Below are positions 40,301 to 64,000 of a stretch of 64,000 nucleotides of DNA, piece by piece. The DNA is taken from assembly GCA_907165065.1 (NCBI GenBank), contig OU015523.1, forward strand, positions 125,489,023-125,553,022, read 5' to 3'. Both the position numbers and the translations under genes were made by a program. The notes beneath the pieces are model-generated. The model was not told the origin of the DNA and did no database searches. It was given only the letters and a program-made list of their open reading frames with translations. The number at the start of each line of letters is the position of its first letter. Positions within the stretch are counted from its first letter, which is position 1. This DNA comes from Caprimulgus europaeus (lineage: Eukaryota; Chordata; Aves; Caprimulgiformes; Caprimulgidae).

Positions 40301-41901
40301 GTTCCCTGGATGAAGGTGGCCAAGGGCTCTTTTTCTCAAATGACAGTGGCCCAGGGCTATCATTCCCCAGGTGATGGTGGCTCCAGAGCCCTTGTTTTCC
40401 AGATGACAGTGGCCCCAGAGCTCTTTTTCAGATGATGGTGGCCCCAGGGCTCTCATTCCCCAGACAGTGGTGGCCCTGGGGCTCTCATTCCCCAGATGAC
40501 AGTGGCCCAGGGCTCTTTTTCCCCTGGACGATAGTGGCGCCAGGGCACTCATTCCTCAGAAGATGGTGGCCCCAGGGCTCTCTTTGCCCAGATGATGGTG
40601 GCCCTGGGCTCTTGTTCCCCAGATGAGGGTCACCCTGGGCTCTCATTCCCCAGACAATGGTGGCCCTGGGGCTCTTGTTCCCCAGATGATGGTGGCCCTG
40701 GGGCTCTTCTTTCCCCTGGACAACAGTGGCCCTGGGGCTCTTGTTCCCCAGATGACAATTGTCCCAGCTTGTCCCCTCTTTTCCAGTCCAAGAAGCCAAC
40801 CAGCTGCTTCCCCCGCCCCCAGACCCCCCGGGAGCGCAGCGAGCGGCGCAGCTCCCAGGCCGGCCGGCGCGGCGAGCAGCAGCCCCCGGGCAAGCAGGTG
40901 AGCGGCCGGGCCTGGAGCGTGAGCTTGGGGGGGGGGAAAGAAAGAGGGGTGGGGACCCCCCTGTCCTGTCCTGTCCTGTCCCCAGCTCACGGTCCCACAC
41001 CCTCTGCAGAGCGAGAGGCGCCAGTCGATGGCGTTCAGCATCCTCAACACCCCGAAGAAGCTGGGGAGCAGCCTCCTGCGCCGGGCGGGCGCCCGCAAAA
41101 CCACCCCCAAGAACTCCCCCCGCGGCGGCGCCCGCCGCTCGCCCCGCAGCGCCACCGGCAAGTCACCCAAGGGCAAGGTAGGCACCCCTGGGAGGGTCCT
41201 GAGCCCCCTGTGGCAGGGTCCTGAGCCCCCCACAGCACCCGTGGGAGGGTCCTGAGTCCCACACAGCACCCACAGCAGGGTCCTGAGCCCCCTACAGCAC
41301 CCCTGGGAGGGTCCTGAGTGCCCCATGGCACCTCTGGGAGGGTCCTGAGCCCCCTATGGCACCCCTGGGAGGGTCCTGAGTGCTCCACAGCACCCACAGC
41401 AGGGTCCTGAGTGCCCCATGGCACCTCTGGGAGGGTCCTGAGCCCCCTATGGCACCCCTGGGAGGGTCCTGAGTTCCCCACAGCACCCACAGCAGGGTCC
41501 TGAGTGCCCCATGGCACCTCTGGGAGGATCCTAAGCCCCCCGTGGCACTCACAGCAGGATCCTGAGCCCCCCACGGCACCCATGGCAGGGTCCTGAGCCC
41601 CCCACAGCACCCATGGGAGGGTCCTGAGTGCCCTGTGGCACCCATGGCAGGGTCCTGAGCCCCCCACAGCAGGGTCCTGAGCCCCCCTGCAGTGTGGGGG
41701 TGACACAAGGGGCAGCCCATCTCCCCCCCTCAGTGTCCCCAACCCCTGCCCTGGGCTCACGGGGACAGTGGGGGTGTCCCTGTCCCTGCAGTGCCGTGGG
41801 GGCAGGGGGTCCCTGGGTGGGCACAGCCGTGTCCCCAGCGTCCCCCCTCCGCTCTGTCCCCCCAGGCCAGTCGCCGAGCGCTCAAGGACACGAAAGTCTG
41901 A
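19321..41901 (+). CDS. NUMA1: NUMA1, nuclear mitotic apparatus protein 1 (25 coding exons)
   Basis: Coding exons: 19321-19362, 20766-20854, 22675-22754, 23897-23979, 24065-24145, 24391-24475, 25632-25779, 26330-26487, 27146-27263, 29283-29400, 29733-29873, 30574-30696, 31390-34641, 34865-34906, 36133-36201, 36579-36689, 36775-36993, 37089-37249, 37421-37664, 38617-38896, 39020-39156, 39599-39898, 40787-40897, 41010-41177, 41866-41901. All have GT/AG ends and compatible phases and give 2131 aa (human 2115). The start [14 protein letters not shown] aligns with human MTLHATRGAALLSW; an acceptor at 19289-19290 gives a short 5' UTR in the start exon. Layout: CH-like hook domain (about 1-150), linker, coiled coil (about 215-1690), basic tail. 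NuMA links dynein-dynactin to LGN/Galpha-i at the cortex and focuses spindle poles. The tail keeps [11 protein letters not shown] (about 1738-1748), the LGN-binding segment (1882-1927), a basic RQQRKR stretch (about 2010) and [10 protein letters not shown], whose Thr (about 2040) matches the human CDK1 site Thr2055. Confidence 0.96.
19719..20620 (+). mobile_element. CR1 composite, copy 2 (NUMA1 intron 1)
   Basis: Antisense CR1 3' tail at 19719-19980 joined to a sense CR1 ORF2 tail from 19977 on, with the same CTCATCCTGAACAGG junction as copies 1 and 3. The right end degrades after GGACTCCAGGAGCTCAAAGG. Flanking DNA differs from that of the other copies. Confidence 0.88.
20855..22674 (+). other. 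NUMA1 intron 2
   Basis: Unique, moderately GC-rich sequence with no recognised repeat, RNA gene or coding exon on either strand. Confidence 0.5.
22866..22948 (+). mobile_element. Short CR1 3' end (NUMA1 intron 3)
   Basis: About 80 bp of CR1 terminus: GCAGTGTTGGGTTTATGG, TTGGACTCTGTGATCTTAAAG and the final CAATTCCGTGATTCC octamer-type end. A 5'-truncated insertion. The rest of intron 3 up to 23896 shows no recognised element apart from an A-run at 23730. Confidence 0.8.
24927..25373 (-). mobile_element. CR1, antisense fragment (NUMA1 intron 6)
   Basis: Reverse complement of the same CR1 subfamily as the sense arms of the composites, from its 3' terminus (GGAAAAGCCCTTTGAGCTC) back to CAGAGAGGGAACGGAGC. 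5'-truncated, without a composite arm. Confidence 0.87.
27278..28180 (+). mobile_element. CR1 composite, copy 3 (NUMA1 intron 9)
   Basis: The best-preserved composite. The left end, AATCATAGAATGGTTTGGG, is a complete antisense CR1 terminus; the antisense arm runs to 27540; the sense arm continues to AACCCAAACCACTCTGTGAC, a complete sense terminus. The insertion starts only 14 bases after the exon 9 boundary (27263). Confidence 0.9.
28513..29200 (-). mobile_element. CR1 of a second subfamily, antisense (NUMA1 intron 9)
   Basis: Starts with GAGTCACAGAGTGTCAGGGA (the 3' end in reverse) and extends about 690 bp into ORF2. The minus strand reads [20 protein letters not shown] and [20 protein letters not shown]1 reverse-transcriptase tail motifs. 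It is the same subfamily as the sense copies at 48800 and 57722. Confidence 0.88.
30003..30428 (+). mobile_element. Internally deleted CR1 (NUMA1 intron 11)
   Basis: An ORF2 middle section (translation includes [20 protein letters not shown], the CR1 DDTKLCG region) is followed almost directly by a CR1 3' tail (TTTGAGCAACCTGGTCTAG to ATTCCATGATTCC). The intervening ORF2 C-terminal part is missing. Confidence 0.82.
31063..31303 (-). mobile_element. CR1, antisense fragment before NUMA1 exon 13
   Basis: 240 bp of the abundant subfamily in reverse, from its terminus CACAGAATCACCTGGATGGG to GGCCACAACTGGAG. It ends 86 bp before the exon 13 acceptor. Confidence 0.86.
31390..34641 (+). other. NUMA1: NUMA1 exon 13, giant coiled-coil exon (3252 nt)
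   Basis: One uninterrupted exon of 1084 codons (residues 423-1506), between acceptor CCAG at 31386-31389 and donor CAG|GTACGA at 34641/34642. It is almost all heptad-rich Glu/Lys/Leu/Gln coiled coil. Human NUMA1 has a comparable exon of over 3 kb, so this architecture is ancestral. The frame stays open past the donor into the intron, which is fortuitous. Confidence 0.95.
34907..36132 (+). other. NUMA1 intron 14, no element recognised
   Basis: About 1.2 kb of unique sequence. No repeat family, RNA gene or coding exon was recognised on either strand. Confidence 0.5.
36322..36561 (+). mobile_element. CR1 ORF2 fragment abutting NUMA1 exon 16
   Basis: A sense CR1 piece from GGGCTACAAAGGTGATTGAG through CTGAGAGAGCTGGGGCTGCT to GGAGGTTCCAGTGAAACATG. 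It lacks the 3' terminus and stops within about 17 bp of the exon 16 acceptor, so the branch-point region probably lies in CR1 sequence. Confidence 0.82.
37672..37795. repeat. ~20 bp minisatellite after NUMA1 exon 19
   Basis: Six near-identical units of GGGGCAGGGAGGGATCCGT start about 15 bp after the exon 19 donor. Confidence 0.9.
37900..38600 (+). mobile_element. CR1, sense, ending beside NUMA1 exon 20
   Basis: A sense CR1 with ORF2 C-terminal part (GAGAAGGACTTGGGGTGCTG onward; CTGAGAGAGTTGGGGCTGTT) and a full 3' tail (TCTAGTGGAAGGTGTCCCTG, CCCACCCAAACCAGTCTG). Its terminus is about 16 bp before exon 20, leaving only a short pyrimidine tract. Confidence 0.86.
38617..39156 (+). other. NUMA1: NUMA1 LGN-binding region (exons 20-21)
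   Basis: Exon 20 encodes a Ser/Thr-rich tail with [14 protein letters not shown]. Exon 21 encodes [17 protein letters not shown], then [14 protein letters not shown] and [14 protein letters not shown], nearly identical to the human segment that threads through the LGN (GPSM2) TPR repeats and recruits NuMA to the cell cortex. The strong conservation contrasts with the expanded repeats around it. Confidence 0.9.
39157..39550. repeat. ~70 bp minisatellite derived from the NUMA1 exon 21 end and donor
   Basis: Five further degenerate copies of a unit that begins inside exon 21: GGAGAGCAGGGTGAGGAGCT, then GGGGGTCCCAGCGCTGGGG, then a G-rich spacer ending GGGGATGGAGAGCAG. Units thus repeat the last exon bases and the GTGAGG donor. 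Confidence 0.88.
39713..39816 (+). repeat. NUMA1: In-frame 24-bp coding minisatellite in NUMA1 exon 22
   Basis: Tandem units of 24 bp encode RASTLSST with QGST variants, about 34 residues (about 1966-1999), between the conserved [10 protein letters not shown] and ITTRQQRKR segments. Human NuMA has only a few residues at this point as I recall it. The unit length is a multiple of three, so the frame is kept. Confidence 0.88.
40150..40780. repeat. ~34 bp minisatellite in NUMA1 intron 22
   Basis: About 17 units with core AGATGATGGTGGCCCCAGGG and CTCTTGTTCCCC fill the intron up to the exon 23 acceptor. The last units end within about 30 bp of it. Confidence 0.9.
41195..41695. repeat. ~36 bp minisatellite in NUMA1 intron 24
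   Basis: About 14 units alternating GGGAGGGTCCTGAGCCCCC and ACAGCACCCATGG or ACAGCACCCACAGCAG forms. Confidence 0.9.
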
Positions 41902-42280
41902 GGGTTTTTTCCTGGAGGAAACGTCCCCAACCCCCACTGCCAGCTCTGCCTGTGTCCCCTCCCCTCCTCCTGCCCCCTCAGTGTGGGGCACAGCCCCACA
42001 GCACCGGGGGGGGGGGGGGTTAAATGGGGCCACCCTCCACTGTCCTGCATGTCCCACCCCCGTGGTTCTGTGGGGCAGGGGGCTGAGCCCTCCCCAGGGG
42101 GATCCTGCAGCCCCCAGGGTTGGGGTGGGGGGGGGAAGGACAGAGCATCCCCAGGGTCACCACCCTCCTCCCTATGTTTGGGAGCCCCTGGGGCTGGGAA
42201 GGGGACACGGGGACACACGAGGTGACATTTTTAAAGTGTTTCTACTTGTAAATAAATTGTATTTTTCTCCTGCTGGGGGA
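41902..42280 (+). other. NUMA1: NUMA1 3' UTR with AATAAA
   Basis: Sequence from the TGA to the poly(A) site. AATAAA lies at 42251-42256 in TTGTAAATAAATTG, followed by TTTTTCTCCTGCTG. Cleavage is inferred near 42270-42285. Confidence 0.75.
42251..42256 (+). terminator. NUMA1 poly(A) signal AATAAA
   Basis: Canonical hexamer 350 bases after the NUMA1 stop, inside a locally A/T-rich patch preceded by TTTTTAAAGTG. Confidence 0.85.
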
Positions 42281-43304
42281 GTCCTGGCTCCTTCCTCCCA
42301 CCAGCCCCTTTGGTGCCCACGGGCTGGGGACACGCTGCCTGGCACCAGGGACCTCGAGTGGGTCCTGAGGGGATGAAAAGTGTCACCTCCTCCTCCTGGC
42401 TGTCCCCAGGTGCTGTCACGGTGCCAGGGGGCTGGACCCCCCCCCGGCCTTGCTGCAGCATCCAGGGGGGTTTTTTTCCTCTTTTTCTTTTTAATTAATT
42501 TTTCTCCAGCAGCAGCTCCCACCCCCCACCCATGGGTGCTCTCTGGCCCTGGCCCTGGGGACAGCAGCCACCTCTCTGTGTCCCCACACCAACCTCACCA
42601 CACATCCACTGGGAACACCGGTGCCAGCGCAGGCACCGGGACCCGGCGTCACCGGTAACGGCAGCAACGCGGCTCCAGCCGCCACGGGCCGGGACAGGGG
42701 GGTTTGTCCCCGTCCCCACTGTCCCTGCTGTCCCCACAGCCCTACCCCAGGTGGTGGGATGAGGACAGGGTGGCCGGTGTCCCCCCTGGCTCCCCGCAGG
42801 TGCTGGTGTGCAGCTCCGCCTCCGCCGCAGGGCCGCTGGCAGATGGGACAGGACACCCGGGGGGCAGGGGACACCGGGGGGCAGGGGACACCGGGGGGCA
42901 GGGACCAAGGCCAGGCTGCCCCGGGGGCTTCCTGGCCACGGTGGGAAGTGTGAACAGGGAGGAGATCCTGGCTGAAGTGCCCTGTGAAAGGGGAGGTGAC
43001 ACAGCTGTCCCCGGGGCTGTGGCCAGAGCAGGGTTTGCTCTCACACTGTCCCCAAAGAGGCGTTGTGATGTCCCTCCTCTGCCTGTCACAGAGCTGGGGA
43101 CAGGGCACCCGGCATGAGTGATGTCCCCACTACAGAGCCACCACCTCCTCTTGTCCCCAAGAAGCTGGGTTCAGCGCACAAGCAGGGATGGTGACACCAG
43201 CAGAAGCTGCTGTTGTCTCTGCTCCTGGGCTGGAGCCAACCTCGATGCTGTGGCAGCTCCTGCAGCCACCACCCGTGACATTGGGGTCCCCAGCACCCGG
43301 GGGT

Positions 43305-43460
43305 GTCACAGAGTTCCAGAGTGGTGGGGTTGGAAGGGACCTCAGGAGATCATCCAGTCCAACCCCCCTGCCAGAGCAGGGTCCCTACACCAGGATGCAC
43401 AGGAAAGTGTCCAGGTGGGTTTGAACATCTCCAGAGATGGAGACTCCACCCTGGGCTGGC
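43305..43460 (-). mobile_element. CR1 3' tail, antisense
   Basis: TCACAGAGTTCCAGAGTGG, GGTTGGAAGGGACCTCAGGA and CATCCAGTCCAACCCCCCTG are the reverse of a CR1 3' end; about 155 bp remain. Confidence 0.8.
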
Positions 43461-44009
43461 AGCCCCTGTCCCCCACCACCCTGTCACCCCCCAGCCAGGA
43501 CAGGGAGCGCTGGGGACAGGGTGGGCAGGTTTAGGGCAGAGGACCCCCCTGCCAAGCACCCCCCTGAGCAGATGGGGCAGACACCCGTCTCCTTGTCACT
43601 GCTGTCCCCTCTGTTGTCACCTCGCCTGGTCCGTCTCTCTCAGTGCCTGTGGGCTCTGGCTCTGGAGATGGCTGGCAGAGACCTGTGGAGGTGTCACAAG
43701 GTGTCACCCAAAGGAGCAGCCCCCGCTGGGGATCAGATGCAGCAACAGGCCGAGGGGAGCCCCATGGGGCTGTTGTGGAGCCCAGAAATCCCCGGGGTGA
43801 CAGCGGGAGGAGGAGGGGGACACCAGGAGTTACCTGTGGGCAGGGCCCTGCCTGCTGTCCAGCTGCCTGCGGGCTCTCCTGGGGGCTGTGGGGACGTCCT
43901 GTGTGGGCCCTGGGGGACAGGGGACAGTCATCCACCAGCCAGCAGTGCCACATCTCCCAGGGGAAGGGGCCAGGTGAGGACTGGAGCAGTGGTGGTCACA
44001 GGTAGGAAA

Positions 44010-44142
44010 GGTTCCCAGGTTGGCTGAGGCTTTGAGCAGCCTGGTCTAGTGGAAGGTGTCCCTGCTGCTGGCAGGGGGGTTGGGACTGGAGGAGCTTTGA
44101 GGTCCCTCCCAACCCAAACCAGTCTGGGGTTCTGGGATTCTA
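44010..44142 (+). mobile_element. CR1 3' tail, sense
   Basis: AGGTTGGCTGAGGCTTTGAG through TCTAGTGGAAGGTGTCCCTG to CAGTCTGGGGTTCTGGGATTC, a 5'-truncated CR1 terminus. Confidence 0.85.
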
Positions 44143-44379
44143 GGAAAGCCCTGCATGATGTGACATAAAGGTCACTGCCTCCAGCTGCCCCATGGCTGAG
44201 AGGGAACAGATGACAGGAGCTCCTGGGTGAGCTGTGGGATCGAACATCACACTTCTCCCAGCACAGAGGGTGACCTGCCCTGGAGATGGCTGTCCTGGCC
44301 AGGACAGGGTCTGCTGCCAGCGGGGCACGGGAATGGGGATCCCTGCGGGTGTGGGGAGCTTCCTGGCAGCTGCAGATGG

Positions 44380-44962
44380 GCTGGCCTGGATCAGCACCAG
44401 TGTGGCCAGTAGGAGCAGGGAAGTTCTCTTCCCCCTGCCATGGGCACTGGTGAGGCCACAGCTCGAGTGCTGGGTTCAGTGTTGGGCCCCTGAGTCCAAG
44501 AAGGACCTGGAGGTGCTGGAGCGTGTCCAGAGAAGGGAACGGAGCTGGGGAAGGGTCTGGAGCACAAGTGTGCTGAGTTCAGGCTGAGGGAACTGGGGGT
44601 GCTGAGCCTGGAGAGAAGGAGGCTGAGGGGAGACCTTGTGGCTCTGTCCAAGTCCCTTGGAGGAGGGTGCAGAGAGGTGGGGGTGGGTCTGTTCCAGCAA
44701 GGAGCAAGGGACAGGACAAGAGGAAATGGGCTCCAGTTGTGGCCAGGGCAGCTGAGATGGGATGTGAGGAAGAATTTCTTTGCTGAAAGGGTTCTGAGGC
44801 ATTGGCAGGGGTTGCCCAGGGCAGGGGTGGAGTCCCCATCCCTGGAGGGATTGCAGAGTCGTGTAGACACAGTGCTGAGGGACAGGGGTCAGTGGGGACT
44901 GGGCAGTGTTGGGTTCATGGTTGGACTCCAGGAGCTCAAAGGGCTTTTCCACGCGATTCCCC
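44380..44962 (+). mobile_element. CR1, sense, abundant subfamily
   Basis: ORF2 C-terminal tail from GGCCTGGATCAGCACCAGTG to CTCAAAGGGCTTTTCCACG. A truncated relative of the composite sense arm; no antisense arm precedes it. Confidence 0.88.
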
Positions 44963-45179
44963 CTCTTAGGAAGCAGCAGGGCTCCTCTCTGGGTTGCTGG
45001 AGAATCCTCCCCTTCTCCCCCTGCACCTGGAGCAGGAAGGGGCAGGTGAAGGTGTTCAAGGAGGGAACTGCCAGCTCCTGCCAAAGCTCTGCCCCCGCCC
45101 CCCCCCCGCTGTGGCACAGCTCATCCCACTGCCAAAGGGTGTGAGGTGGGGGGCACCGGGACAGCCCCCCCAGTAATCC

Positions 45180-45690
45180 CGGTGCCCCCCGCCCAGTCCT
45201 GCCCCACCCACCCCCCAGACTCATTTTGCCACAGCAGTGACCCCCCCAAAGCCCCGTTCTGTCACCCCTGTGCCCCTGACTCACCCCACAAGCCCCCCTC
45301 ACCCTACTCCACCAACCCTGGGGCCGTCCACAGCCAGCCCCCCAGCCCCATTCAGTCACCCTACAACCTCATTCACCCCCCAGTCCTGCCCCACAGCCCC
45401 CTCATTCACCCCCCAACCCTCCCTCAGAAACCCCCACCTCATTCATCCCCAGCACCCCCTACTGCTGCCCCACAGCTCCCCCGCCCCACTCACCCCCAGT
45501 CCTTCTCCCCACAGCCCCCCAACCCATTCAATCCCCAGTATACCCCAGTCCCATTCCACCCCACAGCCCTGACCCCCCACCCCCTTATTCACTCCTAGTG
45601 CCCCCCAGTGCTGCCCCACAACCCCCCCATCCCCATTCCTGCCCCACAGCCCCCCCATCCCCTCTCCCCCACTGCACCGAACCCGAAGCC
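45180..45690. repeat. C-rich degenerate array upstream of RNF121
   Basis: Irregular units of 25-40 bp built on CCCCCCAGTCCTGCCCCACA and CCCCTCATTCACCCCC. The opposite strand is G-run rich. It ends at the RNF121 CpG island. Confidence 0.8.
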
Positions 45691-46189
45691 GCCGCCTGAA
45701 TCTCCCGCCCACACCGCGTGACCCCTGACCCCCGACCTCTGACCCCCCTCACCGCTGGCCCGGGGCTCCCCGCTCGCTTCAGCCTCCCCCCCCCCCGTTC
45801 CGGTTCCAGTCCCGGTTCCAGGCCCAGGCCCGACCCCCCGGTCCGCCCGCCCCGAGCCCCCGGGTTCCGCCGCGGTGCATGACGGGACACGGAGTCCTCC
45901 GGCGGCACCGCGGCCCTGCCTGTCGCTGAGGGACCGTGTGACATGTGCGCTCCCTCGGAAACAGCGTGAAACGGCAGCGGGAAACGGCGGAGCGGGGGGA
46001 TGGGGCGGGATACCGGTAGTGTTAATACCGGCGGATGCTCGGCTGGAGGTGTTCAGGGTTACCGAGTTCACCGGCAGCGACTGTGCGTCCCGGTGCGGGG
46101 CTGGAAATAGCAGATGGTCCCTGGCCGTGACAGCTCCCCCCTCCCCTCTGCCTTGAAGCGGCGCATCTGGCGGTTGTCCCACCCCTTCT

Positions 46190-46311
46190 CTCTTCTGATT
46201 GGTCGCTGTAGCAGCGCCGAGCTCAACGATTGGCCGGAAGTGCCGCGGCGTGGCCGGTGATTGGCGGACGGTGGCGGAAGAAGCTGGCGGTCGGGGCCGG
46301 GGGGGGGTAAG

Positions 46312-46320
<9 letters not shown>
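46190..46320 (+). promoter_or_regulatory. RNF121: RNF121 core promoter: three CCAAT boxes, ETS and YY1 sites
   Basis: ATTGG (inverted CCAAT) boxes at 46198, 46229 and 46260, spaced 31 bp each; an ETS site CCGGAAGTG at 46234-46242; and AAGATGGCGGC, a YY1-type site, at 46309-46319 overlapping the start codon. The surrounding 45690-46520 is CpG-rich and TATA-less. Confidence 0.75.
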
Positions 46321-63375
<17,055 letters not shown>

Positions 63376-63539
63376 TGAGTGAGTCTTTGGGGTTCCCCTT
63401 CTGGGCTGGGGGGAGTCAATCTTTGGGGTCCCACTCCTGGGGTGTGACTCACTGTGTGGAATAAGGAGTTGGCTACGACTTTGGAACTGGGGTTGTGCTG
63501 GGCAGGCACCTACGAGATGTGTGCAGTGATATGTGGAGG

Positions 63540-64000
63540 TCACTGCAATGGTGAGGCTGCACCTCCAGTGCTGGGTTCAGTGTAGGGCCCCTGAGTCCAA
63601 GAAGGACCTGGAGGTGCTGGAGCGTGTCCAGAGAAGGGACCGGAGCTGGGGAAGGGTCTGGAGCACAAGTGTGCTGAGTTCAGGCTGAGGGAACTGGGGG
63701 TGCTGAGCCTGGAGAGAAGGAGGCTGAGGGGAGACCTTGTGGCTCTGTCCAAGTCCCTTGGAGGAGGGTGCAGAGAGGTGGGGGTGGGTCTGTTCCACCA
63801 AGGAGCAAGGGACAGGACAAGAGGAAATGGGCTCCAGTTGTGGCCAGGGCAGTTGAGATGGGATGTGAGGAAGAATTTCTTTGCTGAAAGGGTTCTGAGG
63901 CATTGGAAGGGGTTGCCCAGGGCAGTGGTGGAGTCCCCATCCCTGGAGGGATTGAAGAGTCGTGTAGACACAGTGCTGAGGGACAGGGGTCAGTGGGGAC
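63540..64000 (+). mobile_element. CR1, sense, running off the right edge
   Basis: From ATGGTGAGGCTGCACCTCC through GGAGCGTGTCCAGAGAAGGG to the window end, within the last part of the abundant subfamily; only its terminus is missing from view. Confidence 0.88.

Larger units (their letters stand above)
42285..45180. other. NUMA1-RNF121 spacer, left part; no gene seen
   Basis: No coding exons were recognised on either strand. IL18BP, which sits between NUMA1 and RNF121 in human, is not visible, although a diverged small secreted protein could be missed. The spacer has a T-run at 42470 and three CR1 pieces listed separately. Confidence 0.5.

Noticed and set aside
42285-46190. A search for IL18BP between NUMA1 and RNF121.
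   Set aside because: No signal peptide plus Ig-like exon pattern was recognised; a highly diverged copy cannot be excluded.

Overview
The window is a piece of a bird chromosome. The evidence is many copies of CR1, the dominant avian LINE, several solo LTRs of a family common in birds, very GC-rich sequence, and exons that read as vertebrate proteins with short introns. The species cannot be fixed from the sequence alone. Gene calls rest on reading exons, splice sites and phases directly and comparing them with remembered human proteins; no database search was run.

Five genes lie in order: the last coding exon of ANAPC15 (+, 935-982), TOMT (-, 5306-2313, 3 exons, 259 aa), LAMTOR1 (+, 7491-12744, 5 exons, 161 aa), NUMA1 (+, 19321-41901, 25 coding exons, 2131 aa, including a 3252-nt coiled-coil exon) and the first five coding exons of RNF121 (+, 46312-63374, running off the right edge). 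TOMT and LAMTOR1 are head to head. ANAPC15 and TOMT are tail to tail. NUMA1 and RNF121 are head to tail, whereas in human they converge. Three CpG-rich promoters are visible: LAMTOR1 (about 7060-7490, with five CACGTGAC E-boxes), NUMA1 (about 14760-15010, with CCAAT-CHR and TCTCGCGAGA motifs) and RNF121 (about 46190-46320, with three CCAAT boxes, an ETS site and a YY1 site over the start codon).

The genes act in different processes: ANAPC15 and NUMA1 in mitosis, LAMTOR1 in lysosomal mTORC1 signalling, TOMT in hair-cell mechanotransduction and RNF121 in ER/Golgi protein quality control. They share neighbourhood rather than pathway.

Non-coding DNA is dominated by two things. First, almost every intron or spacer carries its own private minisatellite, about 20 unrelated arrays with units of 10-70 bp; one expands inside NUMA1 coding sequence and another copies an exon end with its splice donor. 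Second, about 20 CR1 fragments occur, several of them within 16-20 bp of NUMA1 splice sites. Three CR1 insertions share one unusual structure: an antisense CR1 3' tail fused to a sense CR1 at the same junction, so that both ends are CR1 3' termini. This looks like a short composite element that has been copied as a unit and is the most novel signal here. RNF121 intron 1 holds fossil solo LTRs, one nested inside another and one split by a CR1.
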